Assembly: GCA_033064195.1 (NCBI GenBank)
Contig: JARBJD010000545.1
Span: 1 to 34,849, forward strand
Direction of reading: 5' to 3'
Source: Blattamonas nauphoetae
Taxonomy: Eukaryota; Preaxostyla; Oxymonadida
DNA: 34,849 nucleotides
Numbering within the stretch: the stretch's first letter is position 1; each line of letters begins with the position of its first letter. Shown here piece after piece: positions 1 through 10,800 of the stretch. The position numbers and the translations under genes were made by a program. Below the pieces are notes generated by a model. That model did no database searches. It was not told the DNA's origin and saw only the letters and a program-made list of their open reading frames with translations.

Positions 1-3000
1 GTGATTGACCACAATGTTTCTAAAGATTGGTGGGAAGTTAATGAAATCGTTGATGTACTTCGTCTATGTGTCCCTTCAGTCTGCAGAATAAATAGTGCTC
101 TGATTCTTGCCAACAATAATCTTTCGACATTCTTTATCTCCTGTTGCTGTGTACAAACATCTCCTGGCATGTACATTCTGTGATTATGTATGGATTGTTT
201 TTGTTCTTGATTGAGGAGAAAGCACTTGGGTAGAGAGAACAAAATCAACACCACAGACATGAGTCATTTTATGTTCTGTATCTTTGAGATAACTCTTCCG
301 TCTTCATAAGTGAAGTGGATTGATTGGAGTCACGTCTTTGATGTTCTGTCGATGTTGAACATTCGATAATCCACCAGTCACTGCTGCCTCTTGGTGTGAT
401 AGGTTTGCTCATGTGTCAGAGTCATAGGTAATGATTTCCAGATGCAATACTCCTAAGTTGAATTCTCAATCGAGTGATGTTCATCTTTGTCTGACTTGTA
501 TGTGTTGCAGTAATCACAGCAGATCTTCACGTTCTCTTTAGAATGTCCTTTCGAATTGTCGATTCGATCCAACGTTGGTCGTACTGCTTGTGAGAAGTGA
601 CACTTGCATATATAGCACACTCTTGCACTGTTGAACAAACCAGTCGTAATCCGCTTCAGTGACATTTTGTCAGTACTGCGATGAGCTTTCTGGTCTTGAT
701 AGATGTACGATGCAACTTTGTACTTCCAGTATTGCTTGGTGATTTTTATTTCTCCAGATTGATCCACTCCATTGAAATCATCGTCGATATCAAAGTCTTT
801 GTAGGCACACGCATATTTGATTGCAGAAGCGTTGGCTGACAATGAGATTGTGCAACATATCCACTTTGTATTGGAAGTTCAGATCAATCAGATTGTCCAG
901 AGGTGCAATCATACATCTGACATCTCTGATGTTGTAGAATTTCAGATATTCCCAACGGTTCTTGAATCCTTGTTTGTTCCAATCATCAAGGTACATTTGG
1001 TAGTCACTGTCGGACATTTCACTGTTGTTCAGACTCGAATAGAATTCATATTTGGAGAATGGTTCTTGTTTGCTCAGCACTGTATCGTAGTCTGATGAGT
1101 CGAATGATTCGTAAGCAAAGAATGATTTCTGGAGTGTAGTGTTTCCTCCGAAAGCTTTGACTGCATTATCCAAAGTCATTGGTCCGGTATACGACATCAT
1201 GTCAATAAAGCGAAGAACCTGTTGTGTCTTCTCATGTCGGATCAGTACTTGTTTGTACTTCGTTGTGGATCCAAGGAAGCTCACCACTTTCCAATCCTTG
1301 TCAACGAGATCTCTGAAGATGAGATTGATGTCGAATCTGGAACTGTTAAATCCAATCACACTGACTTCATTTTGTGAGGGTATTTCCAGGTCTTCGTAGT
1401 AGTTGTCATCTCGTACTGTCTCAGCATATCTGAAGAGTTCTCTGATCCATTGCTTCACAAAGTCCTTTCCATCTCGAAGATCAAAGTAGATTGACTTCAC
1501 ACCTGATTTTGTTTTGATTGCAGATGCAACGGAGAGAGGCTTCAAGTGTGAGATCAGTTGTGTGTTGTCATCAGAGAATAGATTGTCAAGAATGAGATCT
1601 TCCATGGTTTCGAAATCGTATGTGATGTAGTATTGTGTTGGTTTGAATTCGTCTTGTCTCTTGTGTGCCATCAGAAATTCAAATGTTCTATTGTTGAGAA
1701 TATGTGGAACATATGGTCTTGGTGTCTTATCAAGTGAGATCTTCTTCACATGTTTTCCATCAAGTTCTTTGCACTCTCTGAGATGCTTCTCAAAATCTCT
1801 ACTGAAGTTTTTATTCTTCACTTGGAATCCTCTTGATTGACAATACGGACAGAGCTTGTATCCAGTGATTTTCTCAGGGTCAACAAGAAACATCACATGA
1901 ACGAGAGTGGCTGTAAGTGGAATCATCAGAATGGGAAGAACTCTTGCATCATCATTGTCGTTGATGTACGATTGACTGAGGAAGTAACGCTTCTTGTCTT
2001 CATCGTATTCATAAATGTGAACTGTGATGTTAAATTCTTGCATGACTGTCTCCATATCACATGCAATATCAAATCCAGGATAGTTGCGTAAGTGCTCAGT
2101 CAGTTGATGTGGTTTGAGATGGGTCAGCTTCTTATGTACAGCGAACAATCTCTTTGCTTCAACGTTTCTCATATTGATTGATATTTTCTTGCCAGGAACC
2201 TCAGGAAGTGTGAGGAACGATAATGATTGAAAGAAACAGATGTTGTACTCAGAATCGATGTATCGAACATTCCTCGTTTTGATGTGTTCAGTGAGAATTG
2301 CATTAGCTTTTCCTGCAACTGGAAATCGATAGACTGCAACCAGAATGGAGTGAAATGCGATGTACATTGTCTTCGTATCCATCAGTGTTCTCTCTTGAGA
2401 TTCTTTGATCAGATTGATCGCATATTTTGAGTACTCATTGATGTCTCCTGAACTTCTGATCACTGTCGGAAAACTCTTCGATGTGTTCTCTAATTCTGGT
2501 CTGAAGTCATTGTAAGTTGTCTCATCTTTGTCTTTTCTCTCGATGATCTTTCCAAAGTCAATACTAATCTTGAATGGATGATCTTTCTCTTTGTCGAATA
2601 CTGCATTGATGAATGTTGTGATTTCTTCAACGTTCTTCAAGTGATTGTGGAAGTACAACTGATATGGTTTTCCATTATCCTCAACCTTCTCGACCTCATT
2701 CTTTTTGAACTTCCTTCGTGCATTCATGAGACAAGAATTGAATGCTGCTTTGTCACGCGGTTCAGCAAGTAATATGCATTCTTCAAATCCATCAAATGTC
2801 TGTACTTCTCTCTTTTCCATTTGTTCATTTTTCTTCTGAATGATTAACAGATTCTTCATCCAATGATCCATCAGCTTCTCTTCAATTGATTTCAGTTTCC
2901 ACGTCATTTTGAACACTTGCTTTTTCAGTTCATCTTTGTTCACTCTTGGATTTTCTTTCATGATTTGCATTCTTGCTTTGCTGTCTTCTTCATTCATCAT

Positions 3001-3261
3001 TGCATTGTTATTGTGCTCTTCCAGTTTGTGAATAAAATCATCAATCTGATAGTTGGTAATATTCCTTATCTCTCCTTCAAAATGGAGATCTGGATTCTTG
3101 AGCATTGACAGGAGATATGCACGATGATGTTGGTAGTTTCTAATGTTTGGATTATACGTTCGATCATAGCCATGTTCATCCTTGAATTCAAAGGTGGTGT
3201 TTGGAAATAGTGTTCTAATTTTCGTGATGCTGTCTGTGACAAATTTCAGTGTCGCCGCCAT
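1..3261 (-). pseudogene. pPolB: Polinton protein-primed DNA polymerase B (copy 1, partial, broken)
   Basis: This is the replicative polymerase of the Polinton, expected to copy the linear element by protein priming. Reading from 3261, the N-terminal part carries an OTU-like Cys motif (NICFFQSL, near residue 345) and a C2H2-type finger starting CPYC near residue 470. The exonuclease motifs follow: YDFETM near residue 549, NSSRFD near 640 and YNIRD near 778. A treble-clef or HNH-like segment with CYIC, LDRIDN and CDYCN lies at about 500-620. The leftmost 450 bases match the start of the palm region of the second copy (around 33640-34080), so the gene runs off the left edge. It shows about two or three breaks. 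The start at 3261 is supported by an AT-rich promoter-like block directly upstream that is shared with other genes of the element. Confidence 0.9.
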
Positions 3262-3295
3262 TTACTACAAATTAAAAAATCCGAAAATAAAAAAA
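3262..3295 (-). promoter_or_regulatory. Class-1 promoter-like block of polymerase gene
   Basis: Read on the minus strand, a T-rich run is followed by GGATTTTTTAATTTGTAGTAA and then the start codon. Nearly the same block precedes the genes starting at 3694, 7126, 19848, 21572 and 22109, so it is probably the element's own core promoter with a very short leader. Confidence 0.55.
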
Positions 3296-3304
3296 GTTGA
3301 GTCT

Positions 3305-3694
3305 TTATTTCTGTTTTCTCTGATGGGGCTTTATCGTTGCCTTTAGCCAGGAATCAAGTCTAATTCTGAACACTTCACTTCCGCCAATCTCTCGATATGT
3401 GAATGGAACCAGAACTTTGGTGTACTCACCTACGAGTTCACAATTGTATTTCTTCAGTTCATTTTCGACGAATGATTGAGTGTAGTGTCGACGTTTCGCT
3501 AAGTGAGGTCTGTTTCCTTGATTCCACAACTTTGGTTTTATTCTCCATTCAACTCCCTCATGAACATACGTCACCGGCACATTATTTCTGACATACTCAG
3601 AGACTAGCGAACAGTTCTCTTCTTTCATTGATTCAATTAATGCTTGTTCTGAACATACTCGACGTCTTTCGTTGTACATCGCAGTTGGATTCAT
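3305..3694 (-). CDS. Small protein with two ~58-residue repeats, function unknown
   Basis: This 129-residue protein of the Polinton has an open frame that looks whole. It holds two copies of a module of about 58 residues. Each copy runs from an acidic, charged helix-like start through NC(S/E)LV(S/G)EY, an aromatic middle part ending in a Trp, to a PH pair (RPHL and KPHQ). The linker between the copies is RHYTQSFVENELKK. Related modules occur in the terminal gene at 6534-7126, and a near-identical 5' part lies at 22109. The layout, with a conserved E-Y, then W, then G-x-x-PH, recalls small DNA-binding modules found in large DNA viruses (the DUF723 type), but the zinc-binding cysteines of those are absent. 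I do not recognise the family. It sits 44 bases upstream of the polymerase start, on the same strand, with its own promoter-like block. Confidence 0.7.
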   Translation of the reverse strand: MNPTAMYNERRRVCSEQALIESMKEENCSLVSEYVRNNVPVTYVHEGVEWRIKPKLWNQGNRPHLAKRRHYTQSFVENELKKYNCELVGEYTKVLVPFTYREIGGSEVFRIRLDSWLKATIKPHQRKQK

Positions 3695-3727
3695 TTAATA
3701 CAAATTAAAAAATCCAAAAATAAATTT
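3695..3727 (-). promoter_or_regulatory. Class-1 promoter-like block
   Basis: On the minus strand, TTTTTGGATTTTTTAATTTG is followed by TATTAA and the start codon at 3694. It matches the block before 22109 almost base for base. Confidence 0.55.
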
Positions 3728-4059
3728 TCATTCGTGATTTTATCGTTGGTGATCTTTCGAGACTTCGATCCTCTCATCGATGGGTTCGATCAGTCTTGTT
3801 TGATCAGAGAAAGTACTTCAATGGGACTCGATCATCCCTTCTCATTCCTGACGTCTCTTTACTGTTTGATTTAGGTGTGTTATGCTTTCTACTTTCACAT
3901 TTGTTCTCTCTTCTTTTTTGACATCTCATTCTCGTTCTCGATCCTTCACTTTTTTCTGTCTCTCTCGTTCAGGTACATCACATTGTTTTATGAACGGTGG
4001 TTTCATTCCCGACTTGTTTTGAACAGGTTTGCTCCATTTTTGAATTCATTCTTTCCTAA

Positions 4060-5400
4060 AACTTACTTATGTACCAACGCCGATCAAACCGAAAGTGGAC
4101 CTGAAGATCAGGTACACAGATGCGTTTTATCGCTTAAAAGTATGTCTCTCGTGATTTACCAAACAGGTATTCTCTTCTTTTTTATTCATCTTTTCATAAA
4201 ACATCTTCATGTACTCGATCTGTGTGATCATCAAACTCAGGTACACTATTGCGTCTTATGACCAGAAAGTGCTGTTCACTGAATATTTGAAACAGGTTTG
4301 CTCTCTTTTGTATTATCTCTTTATAAGACACAATGACGTACCAGAATTTTCACTTCACTTTGACATTCTCTTTCTGGTACAACACTTCACTTTATCCTCT
4401 CATTTTCACTTCATTGTCAGTTTTTTCATTGTCTCTCACTTTTTACAAAATTAAAATTTAAAATGACGTGAACAAAATTTTGATCCTCATCTTTGCTCAA
4501 AAAACTTCGTGATTCATCGATAAAATTGTATGCGTTGGTACACCACTTTGTTTTACTTTCATTCAACTTTCATTTCACCTTTTACACTTCACTACTCTTC
4601 GATTTGTGCTCTTCATTTTTTCTAAAACACAACGGTGTACCAACAAAACGCGATCTGAAGTGATCATCCAGATCAGGTACACCACTTCACCTTATCGTTT
4701 CATTTCACAACTATTTGATTTCAATTCTCTTTTTTGATCAAAACAAAGTGGAACACAGAACTAAAAATGTTTGATCGTCAAGATAAAAACGAACTGTAAG
4801 ATCTGGTACATGAATGTGTTTTATCACTTCAAACCTTGTTTCACTTCACAATTTTGATCTCTTTATTGACATTTTGCTCTAATCTTTCATAAAACAAAGT
4901 GGTGTACCAACGAGACTCAATCTGAAATGATCGGTGAGATCTGGTACATGAATGTGTTTTATCGTTTAGTTCTCACTTCAATCATTGTTTTTACTCTTGT
5001 TTTCTGAAATTTTGATGAACACGTTCATAAGGTGAAGTGGTGTACCAACGAAGTGAGAAAAACAATGACTGGAGAGATCTGGTACGTCACTTCACCTTAT
5101 CGTTGCTAACATTGTTTCACTTCACAATTTTACTCTAATTAGAAACATTTTGGTCAAACTCGTTCATAAAGTGAAGTGGTGTACCAATGAAACGCGAACA
5201 ACAAAGATCGTTCAGATCTGGTACGAGATTTTGTTTTATCGTTTAGTTTTCACTTCACTCACTTGTTTTTTCTCTTTGTTTGTGAAATTTTGACGAACCC
5301 GTTCATAAGGTGAAGTGGTGTACCAACAAAACACAAAGAATCAAGATCGCTCCGATCTGGTACATGATTTTGTTTTATCGTCTCATTCTCACTTCATTTA
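4060..5400. repeat. Tandem array of ~139-bp units with inverted arms
   Basis: About nine or ten diverged units are present, the last four spaced about 139 bases apart (GTGGTGTACC near 4899, 5037, 5176 and 5315). Each unit has a left arm of the type ATAAGGTGAAGTGGTGTACC and a right arm of the type TGGTAC followed by CACTTCACCTTAT. The arms are reverse complements, so each unit can fold into a hairpin of about 80 bases. Arms vary between units, and GATCTGGTACATG recurs at the right arm. The array lies inside Polinton copy 1, between the two-repeat gene and the terminal gene. No long frame is preserved. It could be a satellite, an origin-like region or amplified copies of a small palindromic element. 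Confidence 0.8.
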
Positions 5401-5429
5401 CATTTTAGTACTCTAGTTTTGTGAAATTT

Positions 5430-6533
5430 AGATGAAGATGTTCATCAAACTCAATACTTTCCCACCATTTTCACTATTTCCATTTCACCATTCACTATCA
5501 TACTTGCCCACTTCATTTTAGCTTCATTCACCTTCATTTGGTCTAATTAAGAGAAAAAGTCGACGAAAAATGAAGTATTGTGATGTGCTCGTGAAGTGTG
5601 AATGACTGAAAAATGGGTTGTAAAATGAGGGAATGAAGAGGAGAGTTGAATACCTGAAATGTGAAACGTGGAAAGTGAAATGAGAGATGAAAGGTGTTGA
5701 AGTTGTTTAAGCTTAGACAAACGGTATGATGGAAAACACATAAAACCAACATTATGAAAAACTAGTCGTCAAAAGTGTCGCGAAAATTCAGTACTCCCTC
5801 CTCGAAAGGTGAGAAAGAAGATGTGATGTGAGAAAATCGGGGCAAAAATCGATATGAGTGAAAAGTTGGTGAAAATGTGGTGCAAAAAAGGTGCGTTCAA
5901 AAAAGACGACTATGAAGGTGAGGTGATCGGGAACCTAGGAAAAGCGTCGGAAGGACGCAAATGTGAAGATTTTGAAAAATCTAACGTAAAAACGAAAACT
6001 GACGAAAAAGTGGTGAAAGATGACGTGAAAAAGTGAGGTTGAAAAGTGTCACCAAAAGGCGACTCCGAGCAAAATGAAGTGTAAAAACGCAAATAGGAGG
6101 CAAAAGTGATCCTAAAAAGTGAAGTGCTGAAAGCGCATACATTTTTTTTAAAATTCGGAGAAACTCGAAAAATGGAATATGGGTTGATCTAGAAAAATCC
6201 CGATCCGGCCTTGATCTAACCAAAAATCCCAAAAGTGTTTTTTATCGCGAATTTCACCTTCTGAAATCGATTTTGTAATTTTAGAAGGTGTTTGAGGTGT
6301 ATTTGAGCCATATAGCAGCAGTTTTAAGCAAGTTCTGAAAATCGACTTTTTGGTCACTTTTTCGACCACTGTTCGGTACGTAGCTCCACGAATTCTCAAC
6401 CGATTTTCATCAGGATTGTTTTGATCGACGACTCACATCGTCCTCGACATTTTAGATTTTTTTTCGATTTTTTTCGAAGTGGTTCTCAAGTTGGATTCAC
6501 TTTGTTGTGGTCAAAAATAGATTTTCAGTGTTT
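5430..6533. other. Gene-free, strand-skewed stretch
   Basis: I see no supportable gene here. From about 5550 to 6130 the plus strand is strongly A/G-rich with GTGAAAA-type words, whereas the region before it (about 3880-5540) is C/T-rich. Short frames in this stretch follow the skew and show no protein-like character. From 6180 to 6530 there is ordinary AT-rich sequence without recognised signals. Confidence 0.6.
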
Positions 6534-7126
6534 TCATGACCTCTCGTGGTACTTTCTCAAGTGAGGACGGTCTCCAAAATACAACCAATTGTCTAGTCGA
6601 ACGTAATACTCATTCTTTGTTCGTAAATCGTGATATTTGAATGGCTCAAGTACCTTTGTGTATGTTCCAATGAGTTCGCAATTCTCTTTTTTCAATACAT
6701 TTTCAACAAATGATTGAGTGTAATGTTTTCGTTGACAATTATGAGCTCGATATCCTTTCATCCATTTCGAGGGAATCACTTTCCATTCGATTCCTTCGTA
6801 CCGGTATGTGACAAGTGAATCAGCATACTTGTATTCAGAAATGAGTTCACAATTTTCATTTTCAATGATTCGAGAAACTTTTCTTTCGTGCAACAATTAG
6901 ATGCTGAAAGATATCTCTGGCGATTCAGATGTGGTCTGTATCCTTTGACGAAATTATTGACATACGCTCGATAAATGTCATCTGGTTTATCTTCGTGCAC
7001 GTATTCGAAAGTACTCGCCGTGAGATATGTTGTTCCTTGTCGATTGAGAGTTGGTGGTGATTTCAGAATCAATTTTTCTTTCTCCAAAATTTCCAGTAGT
7101 TGAGTTGGTGTCAAGACAGAGCTCAT
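6534..7126 (-). pseudogene. Terminal gene of Polinton copy 1, ~58-residue repeat protein (broken)
   Basis: This gene lies next to the right terminal inverted repeat. Its start at 7126 follows a class-1 promoter-like block. It carries three copies of the same module as the gene at 3305-3694. The first, near the start, ends in KGYRPHLNRQRY. The second has ENCELISEY and ends in KGYRAHNCQRKHY. The third has ENCELIGTY and ends in DRPHLRKYH. The linker HYTQSFVEN is shared with the other gene. About one break is apparent. The function is unknown. Its place at the element end invites a role in end binding, but that is only inference. Confidence 0.55.
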
Positions 7127-7165
7127 TTTATCCAAATTAAAAAATTGAATAAAAAAAGAAATCGA
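7127..7165 (-). promoter_or_regulatory. Class-1 promoter-like block inside the terminal repeat
   Basis: On the minus strand, a T-rich run is followed by CAATTTTTTAATTTGGATAAA and the start codon at 7126. The same arrangement leads into the terminal gene of copy 2 at 19848. Confidence 0.5.
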
Positions 7166-7355
7166 CTTTGTTTTCTGAAAGCACTCAAAATTTGCTTCAA
7201 AAAAGACGCTTCAAAAGAGGTCCAAATATTTGACATATTTTTGGAATTTAGGTCAAATATTGACATCGTCAAAATGCATAAAAGACTTTTAGTTCAAGAT
7301 TCAAAAGTGGGTCAATCGGAATTGAGATTTGACTTCTATTTATCGATCGAGACCA
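7127..7355 (-). repeat. Right terminal inverted repeat of Polinton copy 1
   Basis: Read inward on the minus strand, this matches 19578-19847 in order. Shared blocks are GGTCTCG, CCGATTGA, TTTTGAATCTTG, ATGCATTTT, GTCAAT, TTTTGAAGCAAATTTT, CGATTT with a T-run, and TTTTTTAATT followed by ATAAAATGA. Identity is partial, with small length differences. The outer limit near 7355 is set by loss of similarity beyond TGGTCTCG and is good to within a few bases. Confidence 0.7.
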
Positions 7356-7804
7356 ACGTGGTTCTTAATTCTTCTCTATAACTACTAAGAATTGGGCAGA
7401 CAGCAGCGATCCGAGTGAATATGACGACGAAGGTGGCAGGACTGTTCGAGGATGAGGAGGAACAGCCTCGGAATCTCAACTGCATTCCTGCAAGCGAACG
7501 AATCGATTGAAGTCCTTTGGCTCAAACGAATTTAAGGACAGTTCTCTTCGCGTGATAGTTTGATTCCCAGCTATAAGCACAATACACAATGCCATTAATT
7601 TAAATGTTTATAGAACAAATAATGAATGAATAATTGCCGAAAGTCGGTATTTCTCGAAGCTACGAAGGTAAGGGAAGGAGCTTTCTCTTATATGTCGACA
7701 ATACTTCCCAAAATAAAACGATCCGACCCTTTATTCACTATTTACCTGACTCTCACCGTATTAGATCTTTTTCCACCAAGCGCAGTACACTTAAATTGTC
7801 GATA
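7356..7804 (+). other. Host flank and 5' region of the beta-helix gene
   Basis: This lies between the Polinton terminus and the first ATG of the host gene. It is more GC-balanced than the Polinton near 7400-7560 and AT-rich near 7560-7640. A 29-codon frame starts at 7421 but has no support. The long downstream frame is open from about 7634, but its first ATG followed by a plausible secretion signal is at 7805. No recognised promoter motif is visible. Confidence 0.4.
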
Positions 7805-10800
7805 ATGATCCAGATCTCTTTAATCATGCTCATCACCTCCATGCTGAGACCCCACATCTCTCTAATTCCTTCATCAACTGTGATAAACTTGGACAGCATT
7901 ATCGAACCGTCATTCAACAGTGAATCGTCAGAATCTTCAAAATACGTCTCACTTCCGGATGTTATTGTTCACTCTCGCAATTTTGCGCTGATCTCATCAA
8001 CCATAGTGATGAAAGGCCAACACCACACATCAATCAAATATCCGGATAGAACCCGTTGCGGAGATTGTCTGATATCAAATGAAGGCATCTCTCCTCCGTC
8101 AAATGGGATCAACAGTCTTTTCAACCTTCACAACGCATCACTTTCGGTTATGCATATGATTCTGGACATGTCGTCCGACTCTCCAAATCAGGACGTCAGA
8201 TGTGCCGTGCTAGCTTCATCAACAGTTCTCTTGTCATTTTGCGAGTTTTTCTGGACTGATCTGAAGTCACTGTTCGTTCTTCGGTCCGGTTCTCCCTCCA
8301 CCGACACCTCTTCGTCCATCACGTTGGCATGGTGCACTCTGAACAATTCGGTGGATCATCTGACGCCAATTGTGGAGGATATGCGGGAGAACAGCTCAGC
8401 AGATATATTGAACATGAATATTGTTGGGACGAGAATCACGAACATGAAAGTGGTTGGCACTGATGGTATCTGCGTCTCGCAAACCAACCATCGCAAAAAC
8501 ATCTCCTCTTTCGAGGACATCTCGACGACAGTGTCAGAAATGCGAATTGTGAACGTATCATCTCAGCCTGGGGAAGTGAAGAAAGTGTCGGCACTTTTTT
8601 CGCAGAGAATGGTTGGATGTGCAATTTTGGGAAGCAACAACCATCTTTCGGGAAGTGTGCTGCGAGATGTGAATGGAGGAGGGTCATTTCTATGTTCGAA
8701 CAGCACATTCGATTGGTGCCACACGACCTCCTCAGAACGCCCCTCGCTCCTCTCCCACACGTCCGGCCTGACCCAACGTGACAACGCAGAAACTGAATTT
8801 GCTGATAAATCGTATGATGGCGAGGAGAGATTCCCTTTCACAGATACAACAATCACATTCCTTCGATGCGATTTCAAAAACATGAAATACACCATCACAT
8901 CATCATCAGTACAATCAGCTGGTGGATCAGCTCTTTATATCTCTTCTTCAACTTCCTCTAAACAAACAGCCCTGTCCCTAATCTCGTGCACTTTCTCCAA
9001 CTGTTCAATCACAAGCTCGTCCATCGTGTATGGAGGGTGTGTCTATCTGTACGACCTGCGCTCAACGAAAACAAACACTGTCGAAGACTGCTGCTTCGAC
9101 GACTGGTATCCTTCCAACGATGGCAACATCAACCAATTTGGAGGCGGAATCGGCACATATTCTTCGTCAGCTCCGGTTCAGATCACAACTTCCAATTTCA
9201 CGTTGAACGGACATCTCACAAACAAAAATAATGGCGGATTCATCTCATCCTACTCGTCATATTATGGCCAGTCTTGGACCATCGCAAACAGTCGTCTCGT
9301 CGGTGATTCCAAGACAACCGGACTTGCACTAAGCCTCTGTTCAAGCCATTCAGTTGCATCTTCAGAACAATCCCTCTCAGTGACAGATTCACTGATTCTC
9401 AACACCAATTCAAAGATCGACATCACACGAATTGCATTCAAAACGTCGTCAGGGTTCACACGCACAGAAATCACCAACACATCGATCACATGTGGTTCTA
9501 CCTCGACCTCTACCCATCCTTTTCACTTTTTAGACAGCTCACTTAATCAGTGTTCAATATCCACATCGAGCTCTCCAATCATGCTTCTAGTGTCGGGAAC
9601 GTCTTTCACAGGCAAGCCGAATGGCACGTCGAGCCACTGCCTCTCTTTCTCACATTCAAGCTATGTTGTCTTCCACAAATGTGACTTCACAGACTGTTCT
9701 CCTGCATCAGCTTCAAAAAATCTGATTTACTCCTACAATCTTCCATCACTGGTCGTGGACACTTGCTCCTTCACGCGATGCTCAGCAGGGCAATCAACCA
9801 TCAATGTCGTTTCCACTTATTCGTTCTTCTCCTTCTGCTCCTTCACAAATGTGAGTGGGAAGGATGCCTGTGTCATGGCATCAGAATCCCTCTACACCAA
9901 TTTCTTCGAATCCTGCCGATTTGATCTGGAGACTGTGGATAAATTGGATTTCAAAGTCACGTCGAATGATGTCGCGTGTCTGAACGAGACTGCAGTGATC
10001 GGATGCACATCAAATCGACAAATGTACTTCGGAACGACGTGGGCGAACAGAGAACAATTGATAGCTGTGCAGGTCGTTCCTGTCGATGCAAACAAGAACG
10101 AGATACGAGTGGGAACATGGCCACCAGAATCTGAAGAAGATCCACAACAACAAATCCCAACTTTTTCCTCGCTCTCAGAGGCTCTCGCTGCCCTTCCGAC
10201 TCCTCCAAAGGACATCGTCATCACTTTCTCGGATGGAAATTTCACTAAGAATGCTCTTCTGGAGGTGTCGCAGCTCGTCGAAATTGTCGGCGCTGGGTTG
10301 AATATCAGCGATGTCCACTCAACGCAGTTGAAAACCAACGGCTTCGTTTCGAAATCAGCGGGGAAACTCACTTTGCAATCACTCCGACTCGTTCCTTCAT
10401 CGTCATCGTCGGGACTTGCTTCAACTGAAGGCAGTGGGAGTCTGTTTGTGTTGAATGTGTTTGTGGAAGACATATCTGAACACTCTTCCAGTTTGTTTCA
10501 GTTTGCGGCAGGTTCATCAGAAATCCGCCATTCATTCTTCAAGAACATCGAATCAATAGAATCACTCATCTGTGTGTCGCAAACATCCTCCCTCGTCATC
10601 ACCAACACTCTCTTTGTGTCCATAACGCGCACCAGCCTCGAACCAACTCCATATGAAACCACACAGTGTGCGAGCTGCATTGAGGGAAAGACGAGTGGAA
10701 CAGTGAAAGTGCTTTATTGTCGTTTTGGAGCGTGCAAAACGAATGGGCGAGCAGGAGCGATCGATCTGGAGAAGAGCGACGACAACAGCGCGGTTGAGAT

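Larger units (their letters stand above)
1..7355 (-). mobile_element. Polinton (Maverick) copy 1, right-hand part
   Basis: This is the right end of a Polinton whose left part lies outside the window. In order from the left edge it holds protein-primed DNA polymerase B, a small two-repeat gene, a hairpin-rich tandem array, a gene-free stretch, a terminal gene and a terminal inverted repeat. The family call rests on the polymerase motifs and on close similarity to copy 2, which also has integrase, packaging ATPase and capsid genes. The right boundary is placed where the sequence, read inward on the minus strand, starts to match the left end of copy 2 near TGGTCTCG. The element is decayed, with a few breaks in its long genes, while the gene at 3305-3694 looks whole. 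Polymerase segments align with copy 2 at roughly 90% by eye, so the two copies are relatives of moderate age. No target duplication can be assigned because the other end is not visible. Confidence 0.85.

Noticed and set aside
1-183. Plus-strand frame at the left edge
   Set aside because: It is antisense to the polymerase palm region, which matches the second copy near 33640-33840.
4060-5400. CRISPR-like array
   Set aside because: The repeats are long, diverged and internally palindromic, with no uniform short repeat and unique-spacer pattern, and the DNA is eukaryotic.
5854-6399. Open frames in the purine-rich stretch
   Set aside because: They follow the base skew (Lys/Glu on one strand, Ser/Phe on the other) and have no motif or promoter-like block.
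7421-7510. Short frame of 29 codons in the host flank
   Set aside because: It is too short, with no motif and no context. It could be the remnant end of another host gene, but nothing shows this.
7634-7804. Upstream extension of the beta-helix gene
   Set aside because: The frame is open but begins at TTG and has no ATG. The ATG at 7805 gives a signal-peptide-like start.
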